Virus record (IMG/VR): IMGVR_UViG_3300036791_000892
Span: 1 to 64,000 of that record
DNA from: a virus
Length of the DNA stretch: 64,000 nt
Reading direction: 5' to 3' (one strand)
A program made the position numbers and the translations under genes. Below, one piece after another: positions 9,136 to 14,912 of the stretch; position 1 is the first letter of the stretch; each line of letters opens with the position of its first letter. The notes beneath the pieces are model-generated. The model did no database searches. It saw only the letters and a program-made list of their open reading frames with translations, and was not told the DNA's origin.

Positions 9136-9279
9136 ATGCTATTAGTTACTGACCCGCAAGAAAGACGTATGAACATCGCCGCCATGCTAGAACGCGCCAC
9201 CCCCTGCTGGCAAGCCCTAAACCCCATACCTCGGGCATCTGCCCTGCTCCAGACCCCAGCCCCCGGAGGAGACAAATAA
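9136..9279 (+). CDS. Small hypothetical protein (47 aa)
   Basis: ATG 9136 follows a strong GAGGAGG ribosome site. It encodes 47 residues beginning MLLVTDPQERRMNIAAMLER, Pro/Ala-rich at the end. Its stop codon touches the GTG of the next gene, so the two are coupled. No family is recognised. Confidence 0.6.
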   Translation: MLLVTDPQERRMNIAAMLERATPCWQALNPIPRASALLQTPAPGGDK

Positions 9280-9492
9280 GTGGATCCCAATACAGTCACA
9301 GCCGCGCTATTGCTGATCGGCCTAGCCGGTTTTACGATCGGCTTCTACTTCCTCCCGACCACCATCGCCGGGCTGCGAAAACACAAAAACACCTTCATGA
9401 TCCTCTCCCTGAACCTTGTTTTTGGGTGGACGATAATCGGGTGGTTCGCTCTGATAATCTTCGCTTGCGCATCCCAAGATAGGAAAGCATGA
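9280..9492 (+). CDS. Superinfection immunity-like membrane protein (T4 Imm family)
   Basis: A 70-residue protein from GTG 9280 with a GGAGGA ribosome site. It has two hydrophobic helices (about 7-28 and 41-64) and the family pattern of PF14373: FLPTTIAGLRKHKN, then LNLVFGWTIIGWFALII. In T4, Imm sits in the inner membrane and blocks DNA entry of superinfecting phages. The flanking tiny genes (47 and 42 aa) are coupled to it, giving a small exclusion-type operon. Confidence 0.8.
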   Translation: MDPNTVTAALLLIGLAGFTIGFYFLPTTIAGLRKHKNTFMILSLNLVFGWTIIGWFALIIFACASQDRKA

Positions 9493-9617
9493 AAAACGAC
9501 AAAAAACTTCTCCTCGTCATCTCCTTCACCTCCATCGCATGGGCGGTGCTCTCAGGCTCACTCCTCTCCATCCTCATCCTCATCGCAATATCAACCTACA
9601 TCGTCATCTCATCCTAA
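9489..9617 (+). CDS. Tiny membrane protein (42 aa)
   Basis: ATG 9489 overlaps the preceding stop codon (ATGA). After MKNDKK there are two closely spaced hydrophobic segments, Leu/Ile/Ser-rich, to the end. Coupling to the Imm-like gene suggests a partner membrane peptide. No family is recognised. Confidence 0.6.
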   Translation: MKNDKKLLLVISFTSIAWAVLSGSLLSILILIAISTYIVISS

Positions 9618-9620
9618 CCC

Positions 9621-9652
9621 GAATGGGAGATCCTCCGATCTCTCATTCTTTT
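9621..9652 (+). terminator. Terminator after the Imm-like operon
   Basis: The stem GAATGGGAGATC with GATCTCTCATTC contains one G-U pair and a 4-nt loop. It is followed by TTTT. Confidence 0.75.
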
Positions 9653-9739
9653 GCGTTGGGGTGATCACCACCAACACCACCAACACCCCGATTGGTTCGG
9701 GATCCCCTCGATCACCCCCAAAAATAAATCTCCACCCCC

Positions 9740-9768
9740 TTGACATGGGATTGGCTTTCTTATACGAT
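9740..9768 (+). promoter_or_regulatory. Leaderless promoter with operator half-site over the -10
   Basis: CCCCTTGACA with TTGACA at 9740-9745, a 17-bp spacer, TACGAT (9763-9768), then 6 nt to ATG 9775. The half-site TTCTTATACGA (9758-9768) overlaps the -10 box. Confidence 0.8.
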
Positions 9769-9774
9769 TCTTGC

Positions 9775-10011
9775 ATGGACATGAATCAAATTCGCAACTT
9801 ATTGCTAGCGCAACAAAAACATATTGGCACGATATCAACCAGACAATTTGGCATAGACGAATTTTACGATGTCACACGATCAGCTCTTGACTTGGCATCA
9901 CAACTTCTTGACATCGTACAAGACGGCAACCCCCAAGACTTTGAAAACCTCGATCTTGACAATTTTGACAACACTGGCATATGTCAAGAAATCCTCGATA
10001 TCAAGTCATAA
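9775..10011 (+). CDS. Small acidic protein, cassette family (78 aa)
   Basis: Encodes 78 residues from ATG 9775, 6 nt after the -10 box; longer upstream starts would lie outside the transcript. The protein is Asp/Leu/Gln-rich and shares the layout of the proteins at 10727 and 11599: an N-terminal LLLAQQKH-like helix, an LASQLL helix, and a C-terminal GICQEILD motif. Single-gene unit ended by a hairpin. Function unknown; position and small size suggest a host-takeover or counter-defence role (inference). Confidence 0.75.
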   Translation: MDMNQIRNLLLAQQKHIGTISTRQFGIDEFYDVTRSALDLASQLLDIVQDGNPQDFENLDLDNFDNTGICQEILDIKS

Positions 10012-10017
10012 CAAAAT

Positions 10018-10038
10018 CCCCCGAAAACGAATCGGGGG
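10018..10038 (+). terminator. Hairpin after cassette gene 1
   Basis: CCCCCGA (10018-10024) pairs with TCGGGGG (10032-10038), followed by TTTGTG. Confidence 0.65.
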
Positions 10039-10067
10039 TTTGTGTTGAAATTGAGATCACCACCCCC

Positions 10068-10096
10068 TTGACAAAATAAATCCCTTCGTTTATCAT
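10068..10096 (+). promoter_or_regulatory. Leaderless promoter
   Basis: CCCCCTTGACA with TTGACA at 10068-10073, 17 bp, TATCAT (10091-10096), then 6 nt to ATG 10103. It has no operator half-site. Confidence 0.8.
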
Positions 10097-10102
10097 GTCT
10101 GT

Positions 10103-10381
10103 ATGTCAAACATATCTCATACTTGCCAAGACCAACCTCACTTGGCTTGTCCCGCTTGCAAATCCGCAAACGTCTATGAATTCTTCACCGAACAACTCGG
10201 TCACCCACCAACCGACGAAACACTGAAAGAGCTCCTGATCACCGACCCCTGCGGCAGAGATTGCATGAAGGTCATTATGGCTGCAAGACTGTACATGATC
10301 CTCGCCGACCCCCACCCCGGTGTGACTGCACCACTTCTCACGTCAGTCGATTGCGCGGTTGGAATCCTCTGGCATGGCTAA
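10103..10381 (+). CDS. Small Cys-containing hypothetical protein (92 aa)
   Basis: Starts at ATG 10103, 6 nt after the -10 box. The N-terminus has a HTC ... CPAC pattern (residues 6-19) suggestive of a zinc-binding knuckle, followed by helical segments around LKELLITDPCGRDCMKV. No family is recognised. Single-gene unit between two hairpins. Confidence 0.7.
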   Translation: MSNISHTCQDQPHLACPACKSANVYEFFTEQLGHPPTDETLKELLITDPCGRDCMKVIMAARLYMILADPHPGVTAPLLTSVDCAVGILWHG

Positions 10382-10384
10382 ACT

Positions 10385-10419
10385 AACCCCCACAGACGAA
10401 ACGCTCGTTTGGGGGGTTT
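10385..10419 (+). terminator. Hairpin after cassette gene 2
   Basis: ACCCCC and ACGA on the left arm pair with TCGT and GGGGGT on the right arm, followed by TT. Confidence 0.6.
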
Positions 10420-10437
10420 AACACCAACACCAGCCCC

Positions 10438-10466
10438 TTGACAGACATATTCCACTTTGATACAAT
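10438..10466 (+). promoter_or_regulatory. Leaderless promoter
   Basis: CCCCTTGACA with TTGACA at 10438-10443, 17 bp, TACAAT (10461-10466), 6 nt, ATG 10473. It has no operator half-site. Confidence 0.8.
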
Positions 10467-10472
10467 TTACTT

Positions 10473-10643
10473 ATGAAAACTGAACAAATCGTTTCCGAAC
10501 TCCAACGCCTTTTTGCACTTCTTACTGACAATGCCCAACCCATCCCACCGTACAAAATCACCAACAACCAAGACAAGCTCCTGGAGGTTGCTAAGGGTTT
10601 AGACCACCTGGCTGACAAACTCCTTGACTCGATTGACAGCTAA
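10473..10643 (+). CDS. Small helical protein (56 aa)
   Basis: ATG 10473 lies 6 nt after the -10 box. The 56-residue product starts MKTEQIVSELQRLFALLTD and is mostly amphipathic helix, ending ADKLLDSIDS. No family is recognised. It forms a complete promoter-gene-hairpin unit of only about 220 bp. Confidence 0.7.
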   Translation: MKTEQIVSELQRLFALLTDNAQPIPPYKITNNQDKLLEVAKGLDHLADKLLDSIDS

Positions 10644-10660
10644 ACCCCATGAGGGGTTAG
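10640..10660 (+). terminator. Short hairpin after cassette gene 3
   Basis: AACCCC and GGGGTT with a 4-nt loop. No U-tract follows. Confidence 0.5.
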
Positions 10661-10691
10661 TGTAGGGGTGATCACCAACACCACCAGCCCC

Positions 10692-10720
10692 TTGACTAGG
10701 AGTTTATTTTCTTATACGAT
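10692..10720 (+). promoter_or_regulatory. Leaderless promoter with operator half-site over the -10
   Basis: CCCCTTGACT with TTGACT at 10692-10697, 17 bp, TACGAT (10715-10720), 6 nt, ATG 10727. TTCTTATACGA overlaps the -10 box. Confidence 0.78.
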
Positions 10721-10726
10721 TATTGC

Positions 10727-11116
10727 ATGACAATTTTCAATTCTGGCACGTTAACCCGCGAAACATTACGTAAACTAACCCTTGCTCAACTTAAATATAT
10801 GTCCACCCTCGCAACTGACGATGACTGGCAACACTCCGACGAAACGAATGATAATCTAACCTCAGCAATTACGCTCGCCGACCTTCTCCACGATCTGACA
10901 ATCGATACAAGCATGAAAAATTCTGAATCTCAAGAATTTCAAGACACCCTCGATATGGCAAGATACATCTTCGATAACAAACTCCACTTGTTTACGGGTG
11001 GCATTTGCCAAGAAATTCATGACCTTCACCCTCGATCGCTCGATGACAATTTCGAACCACCTCCTCCAACCTCACATAAAAACACCCGGTGGGTTCATGC
11101 TTGGATATTTGATTAA
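10727..11116 (+). CDS. Small acidic protein, cassette family (129 aa)
   Basis: ATG 10727 is 6 nt after the -10 box. It is paralogous to the 11599 product (shared AQLKYMSTLATDDDW/AQLKHTATLCNDDHW, then a SD motif, an LADLLHDL helix and a GICQEIHDLH ending) and more distantly to the 9775 product. It carries an extra Pro-rich C-terminus. Acidic and helical; function unknown. The repeated family suggests duplication of a host-interaction gene. Confidence 0.75.
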   Translation: MTIFNSGTLTRETLRKLTLAQLKYMSTLATDDDWQHSDETNDNLTSAITLADLLHDLTIDTSMKNSESQEFQDTLDMARYIFDNKLHLFTGGICQEIHDLHPRSLDDNFEPPPPTSHKNTRWVHAWIFD

Positions 11117-11122
11117 ACACCA

Positions 11123-11142
11123 TCAGACTAGAAATAGTCTGA
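11123..11142 (+). terminator. Perfect 8-bp hairpin with GAAA tetraloop
   Basis: TCAGACTA, GAAA, TAGTCTGA. A GNRA loop but no U-tract, so it may act by protecting the 3' end or by Rho-dependent termination. Confidence 0.6.
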
Positions 11143-11169
11143 GTCGTCAATACCAACACCTCCTTCCCC

Positions 11170-11198
11170 TTGACGAGGAGTTTATTTTCTTATACGAT
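11170..11198 (+). promoter_or_regulatory. Leaderless promoter with operator half-site over the -10
   Basis: CCCCTTGACG with TTGACG at 11170-11175, 17 bp, TACGAT (11193-11198), 6 nt, ATG 11205. TTCTTATACGA overlaps the -10 box. The stretch from the -35 to the -10 is nearly identical to the 10692 promoter. Confidence 0.78.
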
Positions 11199-11204
11199 TT
11201 ATGC

Positions 11205-11516
11205 ATGACATATCAAAACCTCTTGCAAGCAATTGACGCGAAACTTGACTTAACCATCGACAACCTCACCTCCGAATTTGGCAATGAGGGTGCTGACATC
11301 GGGGATGCGGGAAATGCGATGGAGCTAATTGGCAATGCCATCGGGGACGATCATGAATCATACACCGCTGAGGAGTTTATTGCCAATCTAGCCAAAACCC
11401 TCGAACTCCCCAAATCCGAAATTCAAACCGCCTGGGATGAAATGAAATCGTGGGATAACAAGCAATGGCATGACGCATTTAAAACTTATGACGCATACCC
11501 CGGCTTTCGGGGATAG
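11205..11516 (+). CDS. Small acidic hypothetical protein (103 aa)
   Basis: Begins at ATG 11205, 6 nt after the -10 box (ATG 11201 is out of frame). Starts MTYQNLLQAIDAKLDLTID. Rich in Asp/Glu/Ala/Asn with three helical stretches, ending DAYPGFRG. Not obviously related to the GICQEI family beside it. Single-gene unit. Confidence 0.72.
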   Translation: MTYQNLLQAIDAKLDLTIDNLTSEFGNEGADIGDAGNAMELIGNAIGDDHESYTAEEFIANLAKTLELPKSEIQTAWDEMKSWDNKQWHDAFKTYDAYPGFRG

Positions 11517-11519
11517 CAT

Positions 11520-11548
11520 CGAACAAACCCCACAATGTGGGGTGTTCG
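11520..11548 (+). terminator. Strong hairpin after cassette gene 5
   Basis: CGAAC pairs with GTTCG outside, and ACCCCAC with GTGGGGT inside. No U-tract. Confidence 0.65.
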
Positions 11549-11563
11549 AGTCGCAAAAATCCC

Positions 11564-11592
11564 TTGACAAGAGATTCGTTTTCTTATACGAT
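11564..11592 (+). promoter_or_regulatory. Leaderless promoter with operator half-site over the -10
   Basis: TCCCTTGACA with TTGACA at 11564-11569, 17 bp, TACGAT (11587-11592), 6 nt, ATG 11599. TTCTTATACGA (11582-11592) overlaps the -10 box. Confidence 0.8.
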
Positions 11593-11598
11593 TCAGGC

Positions 11599-11907
11599 AT
11601 GACATATTTCGATATCGATTCTCTTACCAAAATTCAACTCCGTGAGATTACGATCGCCCAACTCAAACACACCGCAACACTCTGCAATGACGACCACTGG
11701 CTATACTCCGACGACGGGTTCGATTACGTTCAAGCTGGTGTAACCTTGGCATCAAATCTGCTCCATGCTATGGACCAATCACAAACCGACGCCGGTCAAG
11801 ACCTCCATGATGCCAAAGAGCTCCTGGCAAACTTGGATGACTATGCATGTGATGGTGTTTGCCAATACATCTACGACCTCCATTTTAAATGCCTTGAACA
11901 AGACTAG
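11599..11907 (+). CDS. Small acidic protein, cassette family (102 aa)
   Basis: ATG 11599 is 6 nt after the -10 box. Paralogue of the 10727 product (AQLKHTATLCNDDHW, SDDGFDYV, LASNLLHAM, and a final DGVCQYIYDLH). Acidic and helical, function unknown. Unlike the other cassette genes it is followed by two further genes with ribosome sites before the next promoter. Confidence 0.75.
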   Translation: MTYFDIDSLTKIQLREITIAQLKHTATLCNDDHWLYSDDGFDYVQAGVTLASNLLHAMDQSQTDAGQDLHDAKELLANLDDYACDGVCQYIYDLHFKCLEQD

Positions 11908-11914
11908 GGGAGAT

Positions 11915-12232
11915 ATGAAAATTATAAGAGATAGCAACCCACGTATCGGGGAGATTGAAACCGAGATAAGTAAACTCACCACTGAGCTGGAGCAGCTAAT
12001 AGCTGCAACACCAAAAGAACTAGATCATAGCCGAACAAGCGTGTTCGAGGACATGCGTGACTGTGGTGAGGATGGAATACCAAAGATTGAGGTGCTAAAA
12101 GATGTATTAGACTGGCGCGTGGAGTGCATGGAAATGGCAAGAGATCTCTTAAGTCAGGGGAGGACGGTCGAAGCAGCAGAGGAACTAAAGAGCATAGATG
12201 AAACAATCGAAGGTCTAAACTACGGAGGTTAG
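11915..12232 (+). CDS. Hypothetical coiled-coil-like protein (105 aa)
   Basis: ATG 11915 follows a GGGGAGA ribosome site just after the previous stop codon. The N-terminal IGEIETEISKLTTELEQLI stretch is a predicted coiled coil, and the C-terminal part, EAAEELKSIDETIEG, is also helical. No family recognised. It may oligomerise. Confidence 0.65.
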   Translation: MKIIRDSNPRIGEIETEISKLTTELEQLIAATPKELDHSRTSVFEDMRDCGEDGIPKIEVLKDVLDWRVECMEMARDLLSQGRTVEAAEELKSIDETIEGLNYGG

Positions 12233-12233
12233 A

Positions 12234-12407
12234 ATGAGAAGTATAGACGATGATGCGCGTATACTCATCGCCAGTGTGGAGAGAGCACTGGCGAGGGGAA
12301 CGAAACACTTCGACATCGACGGCAATGCACTCAACACCGTCGAGGAGATTCTTGAAGCACTGTGTATAGATGGTAGAATCAGGTTTGAACCGAAGCCACC
12401 ACAGTAG
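12234..12407 (+). CDS. Small hypothetical protein (57 aa)
   Basis: ATG 12234, with GGAGG upstream inside the previous gene's end. The 57-residue product starts MRSIDDDARILIASVERAL and ends Arg/Pro-rich. Helical and compact; function unknown. Last gene before a structured noncoding stretch. Confidence 0.6.
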   Translation: MRSIDDDARILIASVERALARGTKHFDIDGNALNTVEEILEALCIDGRIRFEPKPPQ

Positions 12408-12418
12408 GGGGCGGTCGC

Positions 12419-12495
12419 GGCAGGTAATTGAGGTCACGAAGTAATTTACCCTTCCCTCATTGGGTAATGATCCTTCACGAAGCTCTTTACCTGCC
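12419..12495. repeat. Nested inverted repeat, structured noncoding element
   Basis: Outer arms GGCAGGTAA (12419-12427) and TTACCTGCC (12487-12495) enclose inner arms TTACCC (12446-12451) and GGGTAA (12462-12467). CACGAAG occurs once on each side as a direct repeat. It lies between a gene end and the next promoter and may be a large terminator or RNA stability element. No coding potential is seen. Confidence 0.6.
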
Positions 12496-12512
12496 ACGAG
12501 CACCCCCTCCCC

Positions 12513-12541
12513 TTGACAAGGTGATCTTTTTCGTATAAGAT
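12513..12541 (+). promoter_or_regulatory. Leaderless promoter with reversed half-site
   Basis: CCCCTTGACA with TTGACA at 12513-12518, 17 bp, TAAGAT (12536-12541), 6 nt, ATG 12548. A reversed half-site, TCGTATAAGA, overlaps the -10 box. Confidence 0.75.
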
Positions 12542-12547
12542 ACTTGT

Positions 12548-12655
12548 ATGAAATTAAGACTGGCAAAACTGGCAAGACTAATCTCTTTTACCAACCACAA
12601 GCCAATACTCGGCAAAAACCAAATTGTCAAAATTCTCCTGGAGAAGTCAAAATGA
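12548..12655 (+). CDS. Leaderless short ORF (35 aa), coupled to the next gene
   Basis: ATG 12548 lies 6 nt after the -10 box. It encodes a basic 35-residue peptide starting MKLRLAKLARLISFTNHK, and its stop codon overlaps the next ATG (ATGA at 12652). It may be a leader peptide that delivers ribosomes to the downstream gene, or a functional small protein. Confidence 0.55.
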   Translation: MKLRLAKLARLISFTNHKPILGKNQIVKILLEKSK

Positions 12656-13017
12656 CAAGCAAAAAACAACAGAAACAAATCTTCCTCGCAGCACTTGATC
12701 TCTATGTAACCTGGCTTAACTCCTTTCACGACGCCGCCGATCCCACTGATAACGAGCACCCATACACCGCCAAAGATTTTACCGAAGGTTATGGACGTTA
12801 TACAATCGTCTCCTGCAACCCAGCTGCAAACGCTGACCTCGTCCTCCATGTATCTCTGACCGACGGGGATGAAGGTGGACCTCATGACCTCATTTTTGGC
12901 TGGCATGAATCTGACAATACCATCAAATTCATCCTCCAGGGATTTGATACCCTCTGGTGCATGATTTATAACGACGGGGAATTTGACCTGAAGGGATTTA
13001 AGCCAAATGCAATCTGA
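12652..13017 (+). CDS. Hypothetical protein (121 aa)
   Basis: ATG 12652 has a GGAG ribosome site and overlaps the leader ORF stop. A TTG 36 codons upstream in the same frame is less likely because it would lie at or before the transcription start. The product is acidic with mixed alpha/beta character, including FILQGFDTLWCMIYNDGEF near the end. No family is recognised. Confidence 0.7.
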   Translation: MTSKKQQKQIFLAALDLYVTWLNSFHDAADPTDNEHPYTAKDFTEGYGRYTIVSCNPAANADLVLHVSLTDGDEGGPHDLIFGWHESDNTIKFILQGFDTLWCMIYNDGEFDLKGFKPNAI

Positions 13018-13324
13018 AGAGATGCTAGAACCTTCACTACCCTGCTGCGAGTTCTGCAACAAGGAGTTCAACCCCAACAACCTGGAAAGCACAAATGGTG
13101 AGTATCACGAACGCCGAGAAGATGAGTTCTCCCGCGGCAAGAAGTTCCCCTGGCAAAAGAAGCAAGGATCACATCCGTACATCTTCTGCTCTGAAGAATG
13201 TGAGCTGGAGTCGGTAGATGATTACCGCATAGGTATGTGCGAGCTGCGTGATGCAATCGCCCATGGAGAATACCCTGACGACACCGAAGATCTTGGACCG
13301 GATCCCATGAGGCCGGAATACTAG
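13007..13324 (+). CDS. Small zinc-finger-like protein (105 aa)
   Basis: Overlaps the previous gene by 11 bp from ATG 13007 (ATG 13022 is an alternative). It has CCEFCNKEF near residue 14 and FCSEECELES near residue 60, a CxxC...CxxxC pair typical of a treble-clef or MYM-type zinc site. Rich in Glu/Asp at the end. Function unknown. Confidence 0.65.
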   Translation: MQSEEMLEPSLPCCEFCNKEFNPNNLESTNGEYHERREDEFSRGKKFPWQKKQGSHPYIFCSEECELESVDDYRIGMCELRDAIAHGEYPDDTEDLGPDPMRPEY

Positions 13325-13461
13325 GCAAAATGACAGTCAAGATACGAATTGAGATATCATTTTATCATCTCGGGGTGGCCTTTTAAAATCCCCTCTGACA
13401 TGTCTTGACCGTATCATGCCAAGACTAGAAGCAAATCGCCTAGAGGCAAGCAGAAAATCCC

Positions 13462-13491
13462 TTGACAATCTGTGATATCTCTTGATATGCT
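13462..13491 (+). promoter_or_regulatory. Leaderless promoter (18-bp spacer)
   Basis: TCCCTTGACA with TTGACA at 13462-13467, 18 bp, TATGCT (13486-13491), then 5 nt to ATG 13497. Confidence 0.6.
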
Positions 13492-13496
13492 TAGGC

Positions 13497-13676
13497 ATGT
13501 CAAACGAATTGAGTAATACGCGGATCGTTCGCCACCCTCAAAGACACCTGGAAGTGGTCGAGGTTGTTGATAAGAAAACATACTTCGTCTACTTCCGCGC
13601 TATCACCAAACCCCAGGAGCTCACTGACTTCCAGATCTACAAGCTGTACCAACAGAGTGACCACCTGGAAAATTAA
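13497..13676 (+). CDS. Small hypothetical protein (59 aa)
   Basis: ATG 13497 lies 5 nt after the -10 box. It reads MSNELSNTRIVRHPQRHLEV with a central beta-like VVDKKTYFVYFR segment and a C-terminal helix. Possibly a small beta-hairpin DNA- or protein-binding fold. No family is recognised. Confidence 0.62.
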   Translation: MSNELSNTRIVRHPQRHLEVVEVVDKKTYFVYFRAITKPQELTDFQIYKLYQQSDHLEN

Positions 13677-13688
13677 TTTGAGCCCCCC

Positions 13689-13717
13689 TTGACAAATTGT
13701 CAGGGATAACTTATGAT
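13689..13717 (+). promoter_or_regulatory. Strong early promoter with ordinary leader
   Basis: CCCCCTTGACA with TTGACA at 13689-13694, 17 bp, TATGAT (13712-13717). The start site should be near 13724. The gene follows with an AAAGGAGA ribosome site, so this promoter is not leaderless. Confidence 0.8.
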
Positions 13718-13749
13718 AATGCAAGTAAGAAATTCAAAGGAGACAAATC

Positions 13750-14109
13750 ATGGACAACGAAACTGTTAAACCGATCGATACTAACCCCGCCGTTCTCAAC
13801 CTGGCCAAGAAGCCGGTCGAAGCTGCCAAGACCGCCAAGACAGCCAAGGCCAAGATCGCCAAGACCGCCAAGACCAAGACCGAAGCCAAGACCAATGGCA
13901 AAGAGGCCAAGACCACCAAGACCAACGGTGAGGCCAAACAGACCAAAGGTGGCATGACCACACGCGAGGCGGCCAAGATCCTCAAGACGACCCCGAAGGC
14001 TCTCCGCCGGGCACTTCGTGACATGGACAAATACGACGACGGTGTCTACACCCGTTACCTTCTGGGCAAAGCCGACCTCAACGCCCTGGGCAAGATTCTC
14101 AACGCTTAA
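13750..14109 (+). CDS. HTH protein with histone-H1-like Lys/Ala/Thr tail (paralogue B)
   Basis: A 119-residue protein, ATG 13750, with a good ribosome site. Residues about 18-68 are repeats of AAKTAKT-like Lys/Ala/Thr units resembling histone H1-like tails. Residues about 70-119 carry an HTH segment, TTREAAKILKTTPKALRRALR, then DKYDDGVYTRYLLGKADL, closely matching the 8774 product and, less closely, the 21654 product. Probably an abundant DNA-binding protein; it has its own strong promoter and terminator. Its codons are more GC-rich than its neighbours'. Confidence 0.82.
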   Translation: MDNETVKPIDTNPAVLNLAKKPVEAAKTAKTAKAKIAKTAKTKTEAKTNGKEAKTTKTNGEAKQTKGGMTTREAAKILKTTPKALRRALRDMDKYDDGVYTRYLLGKADLNALGKILNA

Positions 14110-14863
14110 CTTCGTCCGCCGGTGGCATAAGTATCTCTCTAGCCACCGGCTTCTTTTTGTCTTTTTTATTGACCACCTGCAACACCTGCACGGTGATCTT
14201 GGGTGGCTGTATGGGTGATCCGTCGGGATTGCTGAACTCATGCTTCATGATGTTCTGCCCCAGCTCATCCCTCACCGCCTTGTGTATGCTGATCAATGAG
14301 TCCACCACGGGTGTATCAATATTATACACCTCCACCACCTGAAAATCATCACCCTTACCAATCCCCTTCAGCGTGCGGGTGACCAACCCAGTTCTCCCTC
14401 CTGGGACCTCTGCCATATCATCAGACTCCCCGCGCTCAAACACTGCGGTGGTGATGCGTTCGTGCATGTCGTTGAGCACCGCTAGCCTCCGCTCCTTCTT
14501 CGCCAGACCCTCGCTCAAGAATCTCTTAGCATATGCTTCTGCACTGTTGTTCACCATCACCTTAAATTCATCATGAGATTTCCAAGCCAACAACTGGCGT
14601 CTGGACATTCCCACAGTCTGGGCTACCTCGTTGAGTGTGTACCTTCCTTCACCGATCATCGCCGCAGCCATGATCTTCTTCTGCGAGCGTATGTCCAGAC
14701 AAACCTGCTCTTTACTCCTTTTCTTGCCACCTTTCCTTCTATGCTTCAAACTTGGCTTCTCGTCAGTTGCCTGTACTTCTTCAGTGGTCATGTCATCAAG
14801 CTCTGCTCTACGCCTGAATCCTTCAGTGTTTGAGTCCCTCCGACATTTTGGTGTTACTCTCAT
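14099..14863 (-). CDS. Probable terminase small subunit
   Basis: A 254-residue protein. Residues about 55-110 form an HTH-like unit, NEVAQTVGMSRRQLLAWKSHDEF, the DNA-recognition type seen in small terminases. The middle is helical, suiting oligomerisation. The C-terminal part has an FSNPDGSPIQPPKITVQVLQVV segment resembling the tail of many small terminases. It would recognise the packaging site and regulate the large subunit. The start at 14863 has a GGGGAG ribosome site. Its promoter carries an operator half-site. Its 3' end overlaps the convergent HTH gene by 11 bp and includes that gene's terminator. Confidence 0.65.
   Translation of the reverse strand: MRVTPKCRRDSNTEGFRRRAELDDMTTEEVQATDEKPSLKHRRKGGKKRSKEQVCLDIRSQKKIMAAAMIGEGRYTLNEVAQTVGMSRRQLLAWKSHDEFKVMVNNSAEAYAKRFLSEGLAKKERRLAVLNDMHERITTAVFERGESDDMAEVPGGRTGLVTRTLKGIGKGDDFQVVEVYNIDTPVVDSLISIHKAVRDELGQNIMKHEFSNPDGSPIQPPKITVQVLQVVNKKDKKKPVAREILMPPADEVKR
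14118..14156 (+). terminator. Rho-independent terminator for paralogue B
   Basis: GCCGGTGGC (14118-14126) pairs with GCCACCGGC (14142-14150), followed by TTCTTTTT. It is embedded in the 3' end of the minus-strand small terminase gene. Confidence 0.85.
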
Positions 14864-14882
14864 AATTAACTCCCCACAACGT

Positions 14883-14912
14883 ATGGTACAAAATTCTTAT
14901 ACGAAGATTCAA
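14883..14912 (-). promoter_or_regulatory. Small-terminase promoter carrying an operator half-site
   Basis: Minus strand: TTGAAT (14912-14907), an 18-bp spacer, TACCAT (14888-14883). The spacer contains TTCGTATAAGAATT, the same placement as at the 8738 promoter. Confidence 0.6.

Noticed and set aside
11976-13092. Two minus-strand ORFs of about 200 aa
   Set aside because: Shadows of plus-strand early genes with promoters and ribosome sites; they cross the structured element and promoters and look non-protein-like.
13711-14241. 176-aa minus-strand ORF
   Set aside because: Antisense of the Lys/Ala repeats of HTH paralogue B, producing Gly/Leu low complexity.
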